Positions 14,401-22,171 of a DNA stretch of 35,111 nucleotides are shown piece by piece; positions within the stretch are counted from its first letter, which is position 1; every line of letters starts with the position of its first letter. Source of the DNA: Sciscionella marina DSM 45152 (GTDB taxonomy: Bacteria > Actinomycetota > Actinomycetes > Mycobacteriales > Pseudonocardiaceae); assembly GCF_000379465.1 (NCBI RefSeq), contig NZ_KB905411.1, forward strand, positions 1-35,111, written 5' to 3'. The translations under genes were made by a program, and so were the position numbers. Below the pieces are notes generated by a model that was given only the letters and a program-made list of their open reading frames with translations, ran no database searches and was not told where the DNA came from.

Positions 14401-15771
14401 GTGGGACTGCGATACGACAGCGTGCTCGAGGCGCCGATACGGGAGGTCTTCGACTGGCACGCACGACAGGGGGCGATCACGCGGCTGATGCCGCCGTGGC
14501 AACCGGTGCGAGTGCTCGAGGAGACGGCATCGCTGCGGGATGGCACGACCGTGCTGGCCTTTCCCGGCGGGTTACGGTGGCATGCCAGGCACCAGGCAGA
14601 CGGATACGATCCGCCGCACCGGTTCGTGGACCGGTTGACGAATCAGCCACTGGCGACCGCGCTCGCGTGGCGGCACACTCATGAGTTCGTCGCCGAGGCG
14701 GCCGCGAGGACGCGGGTACGGGACACCATCGAGTCCACCGTGCCCGCTGCCGTGTTGCGGTCGATGTTCGCCTACCGGCACCGCCAGCTGGCCGCGGACC
14801 TCGCCGCGCAATCCCGCGCCCGCGCCTGGCACCGCACACCGCTGACCGTGGCGGTCACCGGCTCGGGCGGACTGGTCGGGTCCGCGTTGTGCGCCTTGCT
14901 TTCCACGGGCGGACACCAGGTGATTCGCCTGGTGCGCCGCCGCCCGCGCTCGGCCGGAGAGCGTACCTGGCACCCGCACCACCCCGACCCCGAGCTGCTG
15001 GCCGGGGTGGACGCGGTGATCCATCTGGCGGGTGTGTCGATCGCGGGACGGTTCACCAAAGCTCACCTGCGGGCGGTACGGGACAGCCGGGTCGGCCCGA
15101 CGAGGCGGCTCGCCGAATGCGCCGCGAACACTCCACAGGGACCGAATGTGTTCGTGTCCGCCTCCGCGATCGGCTATTACGGACCCGATCGGGGCGACCG
15201 GCGGCTCACCGAGACCAGTGGGCGCGGTTCCGGAGTGCTCGCCGATCTGGTCGCGGACTGGGAAGCCGCCACGAACCCCGCCGCCGAGGCCGGGCTGCGC
15301 ACCGTGCAGGTCCGTACCGGCATCGTGCAGAGCCCGCGCGGCGGCACGCTCGGCTTGCTGTACCCACTGTTCGCCGCAGGCCTCGGCGGGCGCCTCGGCA
15401 ACGGCGACCAGTGGCAGTCCTGGATCGGCATCGACGACCTGCTCGACATCTACCGGCGCGCCGTACTCGATGACACCCTGAGCGGCCCGGTCAACGCGGT
15501 CGCGCCGAACCCGGTACGCAACACCGAGTACACCCGCGTGCTGGCGCACGTGCTGCACCGCCCGGCCCTGTTCCCGATCCCCGCACTCGGGCCACGGCTG
15601 CTGCTCGGCAGGCAAGGCGCGGACGAGCTCGCCCTCGCCGACCAGCGCGTCGAACCCACGGTGCTCGAACACGCCGGCCATCGGTTCCGCCACCCACAGC
15701 TCGACACAGCCCTCGGCCACCTGCTGGGCCACGCCGCAATGGAAACCCCGATGGACAGCCACGAAGCCTGA
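14401..15771 (+). CDS. TIGR01777 family epimerase with N-terminal SRPBCC/START-like domain
   Basis: The 456-residue fusion has an N-terminal ligand-binding SRPBCC-like domain (about 1-135, LEAPIREVFDWHARQGAITRL). An SDR39U1-type NAD-dependent epimerase domain follows: the VAVTGSGGLVGSALCALL Rossmann motif near 145, VIHLAGVSIAGRFT near 205, SASAIGYYG near 250, and the C-terminal DUF1731-like tail. The same fusion is common in actinobacteria; its substrate is unknown. The GTG start follows AGGAG at good spacing, 4 nt after the marR stop, so it is in the MarR operon. The stop codon lies within the stem of a terminator hairpin. Confidence 0.9.
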   Translation: MGLRYDSVLEAPIREVFDWHARQGAITRLMPPWQPVRVLEETASLRDGTTVLAFPGGLRWHARHQADGYDPPHRFVDRLTNQPLATALAWRHTHEFVAEAAARTRVRDTIESTVPAAVLRSMFAYRHRQLAADLAAQSRARAWHRTPLTVAVTGSGGLVGSALCALLSTGGHQVIRLVRRRPRSAGERTWHPHHPDPELLAGVDAVIHLAGVSIAGRFTKAHLRAVRDSRVGPTRRLAECAANTPQGPNVFVSASAIGYYGPDRGDRRLTETSGRGSGVLADLVADWEAATNPAAEAGLRTVQVRTGIVQSPRGGTLGLLYPLFAAGLGGRLGNGDQWQSWIGIDDLLDIYRRAVLDDTLSGPVNAVAPNPVRNTEYTRVLAHVLHRPALFPIPALGPRLLLGRQGADELALADQRVEPTVLEHAGHRFRHPQLDTALGHLLGHAAMETPMDSHEA

Positions 15772-15798
15772 CGCGTCCAAGGGCGAAACGCGTGAGGC
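15766..15798 (+). terminator. Terminator hairpin after the epimerase gene
   Basis: Positions 15766-15776 pair with 15788-15798 (ACGCGT core on both arms, one G-G mismatch) around an 11-nt loop. The TGA stop (15769-15771) is inside the left arm. Confidence 0.6.
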
Positions 15799-16104
15799 AG
15801 GTCAGCGCCACGGTCAGCTCCCGGAGCATCACCCGACATGCCGCCATCAGCAGCCCGTGCCTGGTATCCGGCCGGATTGCCGCCCACCAAGTAGCGATCC
15901 GGCAAAGGTCCACCTGAGAAGCCAGGGCCGCACCGGAACACTGCCGAAAGCCGCGATGGATACCTGCTACAGCAACAGCTGCGCCGCTGAACAAGAATCC
16001 GACCTCGAGCCGTACCTGGACATCCTCCACACCGCCCACGGGACGTGGCTGGGCCGAATGCATCGAACGGGCGGCGCCACCCGGGGAACCAGGTAGCACC
16101 GTCG
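15799..16104. other. Stretch without a recognisable gene
   Basis: Frames open across this stretch on both strands do not look like any family I recognise, and no ribosome binding site supports them. It leads straight into a decarboxylase-tail relic, so it may be the eroded body of the same gene. Base composition is less GC-skewed at third positions than in neighbouring genes. Confidence 0.4.
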
Positions 16105-16311
16105 GCCAACCGTCTCCTCATCGAGTATCAAGAGGTCGGCGGCTTCGGAGATGATCTCAGGGCAGAGCGCGGCTGGTTCGTCGGCAGGTCCGTCGACCCC
16201 GAGGCCGTCCACCTCATGATCGACCCGGTGCACGCACCGTTCCCCCAGTATCTCGGCGATCTCCGTCAGTACGTTGAGCAAGCCCGAACCGACACTTTCG
16301 GTGTCAGCTGA
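16105..16311 (+). pseudogene. C-terminal fragment of a PLP-dependent decarboxylase/aminotransferase
   Basis: The frame from 16105 to the TGA at 16309 reads NRLLIEYQEVGGF, then RAERGWFVGRSVDPEAVHLM and a DPVHAPFPQYLGDLRQYVEQAR tail. This resembles the C-terminal domain of group II PLP decarboxylases of the sphingosine-phosphate-lyase type, where an ERGW..(D/R)RQ...LHLM..PVH pattern is usual. No upstream frame supplies the PLP-binding Lys domain, so about 85 percent of the gene is missing or degraded. The surrounding 15.8-16.5 kb has no intact gene. Identification is by pattern memory and should be tested by a profile search. Confidence 0.5.
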
Positions 16312-16503
16312 GCAGGAACGATCCCAGACGGGGATATACCGTCTACCTCCTCGCGCAAAGAAAGCGAAACCGGCAGCATCTTCTTTCGAATTTGACTTTC
16401 GGCTCACCTGTTAGTTCTTGTCTCACCTCGAAAACAGTCGGGATTGTGAATCGATTGCAGGGGAGGCATCCTGTTCTGCTTCGCAGATCAGGTCATCGGG
16501 CAA

Positions 16504-17052
16504 TCAGCTCGGACGCAGGATCAGCAGCAGCGCAACCGTTTCCTCGGGGGTCGGATTGCTCAGTTCGTGCTCGTCATGGGCCGGCAGTGTTGCGGCGTCA
16601 CCGCAATGCAGAATCAGGTCATGACCGGACGTCCGGATGCGGAGCCCGCCGTCGAGCACCAGGAAGGTTTCCCTTGTTCCGGGTTCGTGCGCGGTAAAAG
16701 GCTCGAGCACGGCGTGGGCAGGAAGCCGGTACCGGACGAGCTCGGCACCAGGCTGCGGGGAGAGCAATGCGTCCCGGGTTGCGCCGGTTTCTTCGTCCAC
16801 CACGGAGGTGACATCTTCGTTACGCACAATCACCGGCAGCTGCGGGTACTGCCCGACAAGGTCAGAGAGTGGCACGCCAAGGCCATCCGCAACACCCAAG
16901 GCCTGCTGCAGACCCGGGTTACTCTCCCCTCGTTCGATCTTGGACAGCGCAGCGCGTGATACGCCACTGCGCACAGCCAGTTCGTCCAGGGACAGCCGGG
17001 CATCGATCCGAAACTGGCGCACCGCCTTACCGAACCCCGCAACGTCAGCCAT
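16504..17052 (-). CDS. XRE-family transcriptional regulator with cupin domain
   Basis: The 182-residue protein has an N-terminal Cro/C1-type helix-turn-helix (about 6-62; LSLDELAVRSGVSRAALSKIERGESNPGLQQALGVADGLGV) and a C-terminal cupin (about 105-180; EPFTAHEPGTRETFLVLDGGLRI, then HDLILHCGDAATLPAHDEHELSN). XRE-cupin regulators commonly sense small organic acids or amines and repress nearby catabolic genes. The ATG at 17052 is chosen because the HTH begins immediately after; a longer frame reaches 17139. The gene sits about 1 kb from the divergent permease/isomerase genes, with one gene between, so it is a plausible regulator of them. Confidence 0.85.
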   Translation of the reverse strand: MADVAGFGKAVRQFRIDARLSLDELAVRSGVSRAALSKIERGESNPGLQQALGVADGLGVPLSDLVGQYPQLPVIVRNEDVTSVVDEETGATRDALLSPQPGAELVRYRLPAHAVLEPFTAHEPGTRETFLVLDGGLRIRTSGHDLILHCGDAATLPAHDEHELSNPTPEETVALLLILRPS

Positions 17053-17187
17053 ATCACCCAGTTCTTCCGTGGACGTGCGTCTCTTGGCCTGGGCGATTCT
17101 AACCTCTCCGCGACCCCGCCGCTCAGCTGGAGATTCCACAGTACGGGCACCGTTCGCTGCCCGAGCCGAATGGATCCACGGTTCTGG

Positions 17188-17964
17188 TCAACGCTCGGTG
17201 CTACCGAGCCAACGTGGGTCGGACGTGTCGAGCTGGCGTCCGCTGGACAGGACGGTCGGCAGCGCCACCCTTCCTGTGGCTTTGTCCACTTCCTCGGCCG
17301 CGGCCCGCAGTGCCTTGCGCAACATCGGTTTCCATGTGCCCTCTCGAACGTCGGCCGCGAACCTCTCGTCGGCGCCGAGCCGCTGCCCGAGGGAGACGAG
17401 CTGTTCATCGGTGTAGCCCGGCTCACCTTCCTGAACCTGCTGGCGATAAAGGCTGCGCAGGAAGGAAGGAAATCGACTGGGCGAGTGCACGGCCATGGCA
17501 TACGCGGCTGCCGAACCCCGCTCCGAATAGCCCGGCGGAACCGACGACTGGTCCAGATAAGCGAGGACGTGGTAGCGGACGCGGAGACGGCCCGCGTCGA
17601 GCTCTTTTTCGATAGCGTCCGCGTACAGCCGGTTGAACCCACCACACCCGGGGCAGATCAGGTCCTCATACAGATCGATCGTGCGGCCGGCCGTCTCGGT
17701 TCCCGCCGTGACGACCCCATCGGCGGCGCGCACCGGGTACCGCGGATGGACTTCGGTTGCCGCGATGACATCATTGATCTCGGCCTTTCTATTGGCCTTG
17801 GAGACCAGAACGCCAGTGGTTATCGCGGCACCGATCACCAGGACGGCGGCAATGGCCACATACCATTTGGCCTGTCCGTTCCCACTCTTCCGCGCCGCAC
17901 CAACCAGTTTCCCACTTCGTCCTCGGACATCTCGCCGCCCATCACGACGCCCAGTCGAGTTCAC
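17188..17964 (-). CDS. Membrane-anchored DsbA-family thioredoxin-like protein
   Basis: The roughly 258-residue protein has a short basic cytosolic N-terminus, one membrane helix near residues 36-56 (WYVAIAAVLVIGAAITTGVLV) and an extracytoplasmic thioredoxin fold. The redox motif is CPGC in DLYEDLICPGCGGFNRLY, and a helical insertion typical of DsbA follows. It is likely to form or isomerise disulfides in secreted proteins; MPT-type actinobacterial homologues are common. The start is probably the GTG at 17964 (GAAGGAG 6-8 nt upstream); another GTG lies at 17982. The gene is leftward, behind the XRE-cupin gene in orientation but 135 nt from it, and divergent from the permease. Confidence 0.85.
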   Translation of the reverse strand: MNSTGRRDGRRDVRGRSGKLVGAARKSGNGQAKWYVAIAAVLVIGAAITTGVLVSKANRKAEINDVIAATEVHPRYPVRAADGVVTAGTETAGRTIDLYEDLICPGCGGFNRLYADAIEKELDAGRLRVRYHVLAYLDQSSVPPGYSERGSAAAYAMAVHSPSRFPSFLRSLYRQQVQEGEPGYTDEQLVSLGQRLGADERFAADVREGTWKPMLRKALRAAAEEVDKATGRVALPTVLSSGRQLDTSDPRWLGSTER

Positions 17965-18033
17965 CGACACGGCTCCTTCCACCTCACTCGATCACGCACA
18001 CAATCGTCAGGACGCCCGGCGCCCGGTCTGCCC

Positions 18034-18062
18034 TTGACAAGGATTCTTGCATATTGGAGTAT
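18034..18062 (+). promoter_or_regulatory. Sigma-A-like promoter upstream of the permease unit
   Basis: TTGACA (18034-18039), 17-nt spacer, GAGTAT (18057-18062) within a locally AT-rich stretch. The -35 is perfect and the -10 keeps A2, A5 and T6. It lies 29 nt before a small ORF with a good ribosome site. Confidence 0.5.
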
Positions 18063-18065
18063 AGA

Positions 18066-18079
18066 TCTTGTAAACAAGA
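18066..18079. promoter_or_regulatory. Inverted repeat, operator candidate
   Basis: TCTTGT (18066-18071), 2-nt AA centre, ACAAGA (18074-18079). A further TTCTTG at 18044-18049 gives a third half-site on the same face. It overlaps the expected transcription start of the promoter at 18034, so a bound repressor would block it. The nearby XRE-cupin protein is a candidate, unproven. Confidence 0.5.
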
Positions 18080-18091
18080 ATATGAGGGTGG

Positions 18092-18208
18092 ATGACCACT
18101 GCCTCGCGGAGTACGGCGGCGCCCGTCCAAGACCGGAGCCTGCTCGACAAAGGGAATGCTCTCAACAGGAGTGCGCTCACCAACGGAATTGCTGTGCTGG
18201 ACACATAG
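18092..18208 (+). CDS. Small ORF (38 aa) coupled to the permease gene
   Basis: ATG at 18092 follows GAGGGTGG, a better ribosome site than the one before the permease. The frame gives 38 residues (MTTASRSTAAPVQDRSLLDK at the start) and ends TAG at 18206-18208, just 3 nt before the permease ATG, an arrangement typical of translational coupling. No family is recognised. It could be a regulatory leader peptide, a small accessory subunit, or the eroded end of a lost gene. It is too short to judge by codon use alone. Confidence 0.45.
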   Translation: MTTASRSTAAPVQDRSLLDKGNALNRSALTNGIAVLDT

Positions 18209-18211
18209 CGG

Positions 18212-19648
18212 ATGACTCTTGGATTCGCGGTGACGCCGCTGATAGTCGTGCTCGGCCTGAGCATCATGCTGCGGATGACCGCACACCGAGTGGCGTGGAT
18301 CGGCGTGATCACGGCTGTCCTCATCGTCCTTGTCGTGCCGGACTTCTCGTTCACCACCACGCCGACACTGAGCGCTGTCGCGGCCGCCTGCCTCCTGACG
18401 GGCGAGGCCGCGATGGTCATCATTCCGGGCCTGTACCTCAACGCCGAACTCGCCGACCGCCGGATACACAGCCGCCTGGCCCAGTGGATCCAGACACTCC
18501 CCATACCGGCCGAGGCAAAGATCGGGGTGGTCGTGGTCGGTCTCGGTCCGGCCTTGGAATCCCTGACCGGATTTGGTGTTTCGCTGTTACTGACGGTGCC
18601 GGTATTACTGGCCATCAGCGAACGGGATACCGCGCTGCGCCGTTCAGCACTGAGCCTGAACATCATGCCGTGGGGAACCCTGGGATTGGCGAGCACGGTG
18701 GCCGCCTCGTTGACCGGACATTCCCTCGCCACGATCGGCTGGCTCTCGTCACTGGTGAGCGCGGCGATCTTCCCGGTGCTCGGTGCCGTCGCCACGGCTA
18801 TCGCCTCCTCAGCAGGCGCACGCGGGCGGTACCGAAGCGCCCTGCCTGGAGCCATGATCGGCGCCTGCTTCTCCGCAACCCTGGTGGCATGCAACGGAGT
18901 GGGGATCGTCGAGCTTGCCGGGGTGACGGCGGGGCTCGTTTCCACCGTGGCCGGGATCGCTGTCTTCGCGCGCACCAGACTGCGGTATCTGGCGCCACCA
19001 CGTGAGGCGATCACGCCGTATGGCATCGCACTCGGGCTCGTGATTGCGGTTCGTATCCTGATCGGCGCCGGTGTCCGTCTCGACGAGGTAGCGGTCCGGG
19101 TCAGTGGTGTCGCATTCCAGCCCCTGTCCTCCCCTGGATTGGCCCTGCTCGCCACTGGACTGTTCCTCGCCCGTGGACGGTTACGTTCTGGGCCCGGAAT
19201 CGAAGCCCTGAAAAGATCCCGGACGACGTTGACCGCGCTACTCGGATTCGCCGTACTGGCCCAATTGATGGCGGTCAGTGGGATGGTCGCCACTATCGGC
19301 CATGTTCTCACCAGCAGCGGTATACTCGGTGCGATATTCCTCAGTCCCGCTCTCGGGATCTTCTCCGGATTTCTGACCGGTTCCAATACCGGGGCCAATG
19401 CCCTCATGGCTCCGGTACAGTCCACGGCCGCGACCGCACTGGGAATCCCCTCGCTTCTGCCTGCCGTACAGAACAGTGCCGCCGGTCATGCGGTATTCGC
19501 TTCATTACCGGAGACCTTGCTCGTCCTCGCCGTCGCCGGTGACACCGACGCCAAGGAAGAACGAGCGCTGATCAACTTCAATCTCCGCGTGCTCGGCAGC
19601 GTCTATCTTCTCCTGACAGCCACTACGGCCGCCCTCGTTCTACTCTAG
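18212..19648 (+). CDS. LctP-type organic acid (lactate/glycolate) permease family protein
   Basis: The 478-residue integral membrane protein has about 12 hydrophobic segments. The C-terminal GIFSGFLTGSNTGANALMAPVQSTAATALG segment is the counterpart of the TGS.T..N.LFG.LQ signature of LctP permeases. The N-terminal half has GPALESLTGFGVSLLLTVPVLLAI, matching the family's ESLTGFG motif. It is shorter than E. coli LldP (551 residues) and divergent, so the substrate may not be lactate. A short monocarboxylate or dicarboxylate fits the downstream maleate-isomerase/AMDase-family gene. The ATG at 18212 has a poor ribosome site and is probably coupled to the small ORF that ends 3 nt earlier. Confidence 0.85.
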   Translation: MTLGFAVTPLIVVLGLSIMLRMTAHRVAWIGVITAVLIVLVVPDFSFTTTPTLSAVAAACLLTGEAAMVIIPGLYLNAELADRRIHSRLAQWIQTLPIPAEAKIGVVVVGLGPALESLTGFGVSLLLTVPVLLAISERDTALRRSALSLNIMPWGTLGLASTVAASLTGHSLATIGWLSSLVSAAIFPVLGAVATAIASSAGARGRYRSALPGAMIGACFSATLVACNGVGIVELAGVTAGLVSTVAGIAVFARTRLRYLAPPREAITPYGIALGLVIAVRILIGAGVRLDEVAVRVSGVAFQPLSSPGLALLATGLFLARGRLRSGPGIEALKRSRTTLTALLGFAVLAQLMAVSGMVATIGHVLTSSGILGAIFLSPALGIFSGFLTGSNTGANALMAPVQSTAATALGIPSLLPAVQNSAAGHAVFASLPETLLVLAVAGDTDAKEERALINFNLRVLGSVYLLLTATTAALVLL

Positions 19649-19690
19649 GAGGAACCCGATCATTTTCTCCGAGAACAATCCGATTTCTCA

Positions 19691-19720
19691 TCGACAGCCA
19701 AGTTTTCGAAGCTCTAGTAT
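19691..19720 (+). promoter_or_regulatory. Possible sigma-A promoter before the isomerase gene
   Basis: TCGACA (19691-19696), 18-nt spacer, TAGTAT (19715-19720). It is in an AT-richer gap between permease and isomerase. Moderate match only. Confidence 0.35.
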
Positions 19721-19756
19721 ACGTTCTAGCGCCGCTGTCGCGCTCTCACGCCGGGA

Positions 19757-19773
19757 CCGACCGCATCGGTCGG
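19757..19773 (+). terminator. Hairpin between permease and isomerase genes
   Basis: CCGACCG (19757-19763), CAT loop, CGGTCGG (19767-19773): a perfect 7-bp stem with a 3-nt loop, followed by CATCTTCT. It could terminate the permease transcript or, if the promoter at 19691 is real, fold in the isomerase leader. Confidence 0.4.
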
Positions 19774-19845
19774 GCATCTTCTCACACACCGCACCGCCCG
19801 GCACTCTCGCAACCTTGTCAACCGATTCGAAAGGTCACAAGATCC

Positions 19846-20643
19846 ATGGTTGCTTCGCAGCACCCTGAAGCACAATCGTCAGCTTCCGGCGGGGACGACA
19901 ACCGGCCGACCGGGCCCGGACTCGGGATCATCGTCTCGTTCGACTTCCTCCACGACCGCGAACTGTGGCGATGGTCCCCGAAGGACACCTCCCCGTTCAT
20001 CACACGCACCGACCCGGTCGAGTTCACGACCAATTGGGAGTTGGTCACTCAGTTGAACCGGCCGGAAGTGGTGGCCAGGCCGGCACGATCGCTCGCCGCC
20101 CTGGGAACACCCGCGATCACCTATCTTTGCACCGCCTGCAGCTTCGTCGGCGGCCACGACGGCGAACGGGCTTTGCGCAATGCCATGCGGCATCCCGGCG
20201 TTCAAACCACTCTCACCGCAGCCGGATCCGTCATCGACGCCCTTTCGGCGGTCGGGGCCAAGCGAATATCGGTGGCCCATCCCTATGAACCGCCGGTCGG
20301 TGCGGCATTGGTGCGTTTCCTCGGCACGGCGGGCTTCGATGTCCTCACCGAGCACAGCCTCGGGCTGCAAACGATCCGCGAAGTCTACGACATCGGATAC
20401 CGCGAGGTGCGCGAACTGATAGCGAACGCGGACCATGCCGAAGCGGACGCGCTGTTCGTCAGCTGCACCGCCCTGCCCACCTACGACCTCATCGCTCCAC
20501 TGGAGCGGGAGCTCGGTAAACCCATCATCACGGTAAATCAGGCGACCATGTGGGCAGGACTTCGTTCAATCGGACACCGGCTACAGGGGCCCGGGCAACG
20601 CCTCGCTGCCATCACCGACTCACAGATACCTTGGCGACGATGA
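19846..20643 (+). CDS. Maleate isomerase / arylmalonate decarboxylase family protein (Asp/Glu racemase superfamily)
   Basis: The 265-residue protein has the two active-site cysteines of the superfamily: TYLCTACSFVGG near residue 90 and ALFVSCTALPTYDLIAPLE near residue 207. The second half has the SVAHPYEPPVGAALVRFLGTAGFDVL segment typical of maleate cis-trans isomerases and AMDases. Such enzymes isomerise maleate to fumarate or decarboxylate malonates using the Cys pair. It follows a carboxylate permease, so import and conversion of a dicarboxylic acid is a reasonable inference. The ATG at 19846 has GAAAGG upstream. The stop overlaps (ATGA) the start of a degraded MarR-like frame. Confidence 0.85.
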   Translation: MVASQHPEAQSSASGGDDNRPTGPGLGIIVSFDFLHDRELWRWSPKDTSPFITRTDPVEFTTNWELVTQLNRPEVVARPARSLAALGTPAITYLCTACSFVGGHDGERALRNAMRHPGVQTTLTAAGSVIDALSAVGAKRISVAHPYEPPVGAALVRFLGTAGFDVLTEHSLGLQTIREVYDIGYREVRELIANADHAEADALFVSCTALPTYDLIAPLERELGKPIITVNQATMWAGLRSIGHRLQGPGQRLAAITDSQIPWRR

Positions 20644-20985
20644 CCAAAGGCGCAGACTTCCTGAGCCGGGTTCCCGGCATGCCCGAGCCGACCTTAGCTG
20701 ACGGACACGCAGGCAGCGATTCGTCACCGGGAGCTCCCGGTGACGCCGAAGCAGTGATCGCTGCTGTGCCGGATCCGAGAGACGCCAGGCGTCAGCCAGG
20801 TCGAGCTTGCCGAGCAGACCTTCGACGGCAAGCCGGATGTCACCCGCATGCTGCAGGTAGGGGAACGCAATCAACCCATTTTCCGGAAGCATGACCGCGG
20901 CGACCAACGGAGTTGGAAGGCGCAGCCTCCACCTGTCCTCGCGCGTATCGAGGCCAATCTCGGTTATCAGGACGGTGCACCGTGA
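20640..20985 (+). pseudogene. Degraded MarR-family regulator
   Basis: From 20758 one frame reads SLLCRIRETPGVSQVELAEQ, then VTRMLQ, ERNQPIFRKHDRGDQRSW and ends at TGA 20983. This matches the MarR recognition helix and DP.DQR wing. Directly upstream the same frame reads ELPVTPKQ and then TGA (20755-20757) where MarR proteins have Trp in TP.QW.LL, suggesting a TGG-to-TGA change. Further upstream a TAG (20695) blocks the frame, while the likely original start (ATG 20640, overlapping the isomerase stop) lies in a different frame, so at least one frameshift is also present. The gene is probably non-functional. Confidence 0.65.
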
Positions 20986-21413
20986 TGCTGCGCCGCGTGC
21001 ACGCCGTAGCCGGATTGCTCGGCCTCGCGTTCGTGACGATATTCTTCATGACAACAGTGCTCACCGAGTGCTTCGGTTCTGCGACAACGATCGTTGAAGC
21101 GAAAACCGGGATTCTCTATGGCGTTCTGATCTTGATCCCCACGATGGCCACAACCGGCGCGACCGGACTACGAGCCACGGAAAAGCGCCCGGGTCCTTTG
21201 GAATGCTGTTCACCGGCCGCATCCGACGGTGAAGCGGGCGAGTCCGGCGGTCCATCAGAGCTGGCGAAACCAAGATTTATTGAATATCATTGTCGAAAAC
21301 TGGACGAGGTTTACGGGAGACCCGAGGATGCTCAAGCAACTCGACCGGACGACGGCCCAAGATTGGCTCGCGCGCTGGGACACGCAACAGGAGCGCTATG
21401 TCGCCGATCGTGA
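20985..21413 (+). pseudogene. Truncated small membrane protein gene
   Basis: The frame begins at ATG 20985 (overlapping the MarR relic's stop as TGATG) and reads MLRRVHAVAGLLGLAFVTIF with two hydrophobic segments (about 8-30 and 43-65), then ATEKRPGP. This resembles a family of roughly 130-residue actinobacterial proteins with a third helix after KRPGPL. Here the frame instead runs into hydrophilic, unlike sequence and overlaps the methyltransferase by 86 nt, so the C-terminal helix has probably been lost. It could still be expressed as a two-helix protein. Confidence 0.5.
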
Positions 21414-22098
21414 AGATCGCTTCCTGGTCATCGGCGACGTCATTGAGCATATCTGCGCCGAGCAGATATCACCCGAGATCGTAGACCTCGGCTGCGGCCC
21501 AGGATCACTGACGGCCCGGCTGGCCACACGTTTTCCCGCCGCGCACATCACCGGCCTCGATACCGATCCCTTCCTCCTGGCCTTGGCGGAGGCGACCCGA
21601 CCGAGTGCCACGGCCTCCCCGCGTTACCTCGACCTCGACCTCGCCACACCTGGCTGGGCGCAGGCCGTCACCGATGGGCACCTTCTCAGCGCCGTCACCA
21701 CGACCACGGCCTTGCATTGGCTCCGCCCACCACGCCTTGCGGCACTGTACCGAGAAGTCGCGGACAATCTGCGCCCTGGCGGAGTCTTCGTCAACGCGGA
21801 CAACCTCTACGATCAGCAGCCCGCCCTGGAGGAGCTGACCAGCGTGATCAGGCGGCGTCGCGCCGAACGCAATCGGGTAGAGCGCAACGAGGCATGGCAG
21901 ACCTGGTGGAACTCCCTGCGTCAGGATTCCCGTGTCACCAGTGTGTTCTCACCCGCACAACTCGCCGGATGCAGCACCGGATACGCCAATCGGTGCAGCC
22001 CGCAATGGCACCTCGAAGCGTTGTCGGCAGCCGGGTTCAGTGAAACGGGAACGGTGTGGCAACACGGAAACGACTACATCCTTGTCGGGATTCGCTAA
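21328..22098 (+). CDS. SAM-dependent class I methyltransferase
   Basis: The 256-residue protein has the SAM-binding motif I EIVDLGCGPGSLTARLA near residue 53, an acidic residue ending beta 2 (HITGLDTDPFLLALAEA), motif II-like TTTTALHWLRPPRLAALYREV and motif III-like LRPGGVFVNADNLY. It resembles trans-aconitate/ubiquinone-type small-molecule methyltransferases; the substrate is unknown. The ATG at 21328 with GGGAG upstream is preferred to a longer frame from 21229 because the first conserved residues follow it directly. It faces the AMP nucleosidase gene, 73 nt away. Confidence 0.8.
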   Translation: MLKQLDRTTAQDWLARWDTQQERYVADREDRFLVIGDVIEHICAEQISPEIVDLGCGPGSLTARLATRFPAAHITGLDTDPFLLALAEATRPSATASPRYLDLDLATPGWAQAVTDGHLLSAVTTTTALHWLRPPRLAALYREVADNLRPGGVFVNADNLYDQQPALEELTSVIRRRRAERNRVERNEAWQTWWNSLRQDSRVTSVFSPAQLAGCSTGYANRCSPQWHLEALSAAGFSETGTVWQHGNDYILVGIR

Positions 22099-22148
22099 CC
22101 ATCCGGGCGACTGAGGACACCAGCTCTGACCGGTCGAGTTGTCGTCCG

Positions 22149-22164
22149 GCCGAGCGACCTCGGC
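22149..22164. terminator. Short hairpin between convergent genes
   Basis: GCCGAG (22149-22154), CGAC loop, CTCGGC (22159-22164) in the 73-nt gap between the methyltransferase and amn stops. No U-tract; weak. Confidence 0.35.
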
Positions 22165-22171
22165 TATCCGG

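Noticed and set aside
15967-16407. Leftward 146-codon frame over the decarboxylase relic
   Set aside because: No ribosome site or family resemblance; the plus strand holds the recognisable decarboxylase tail.
20620-20907. Leftward 95-codon frame starting MVAAVMLPENG
   Set aside because: It looks protein-like, but it is antisense to the readable MarR relic, which explains the sequence better.
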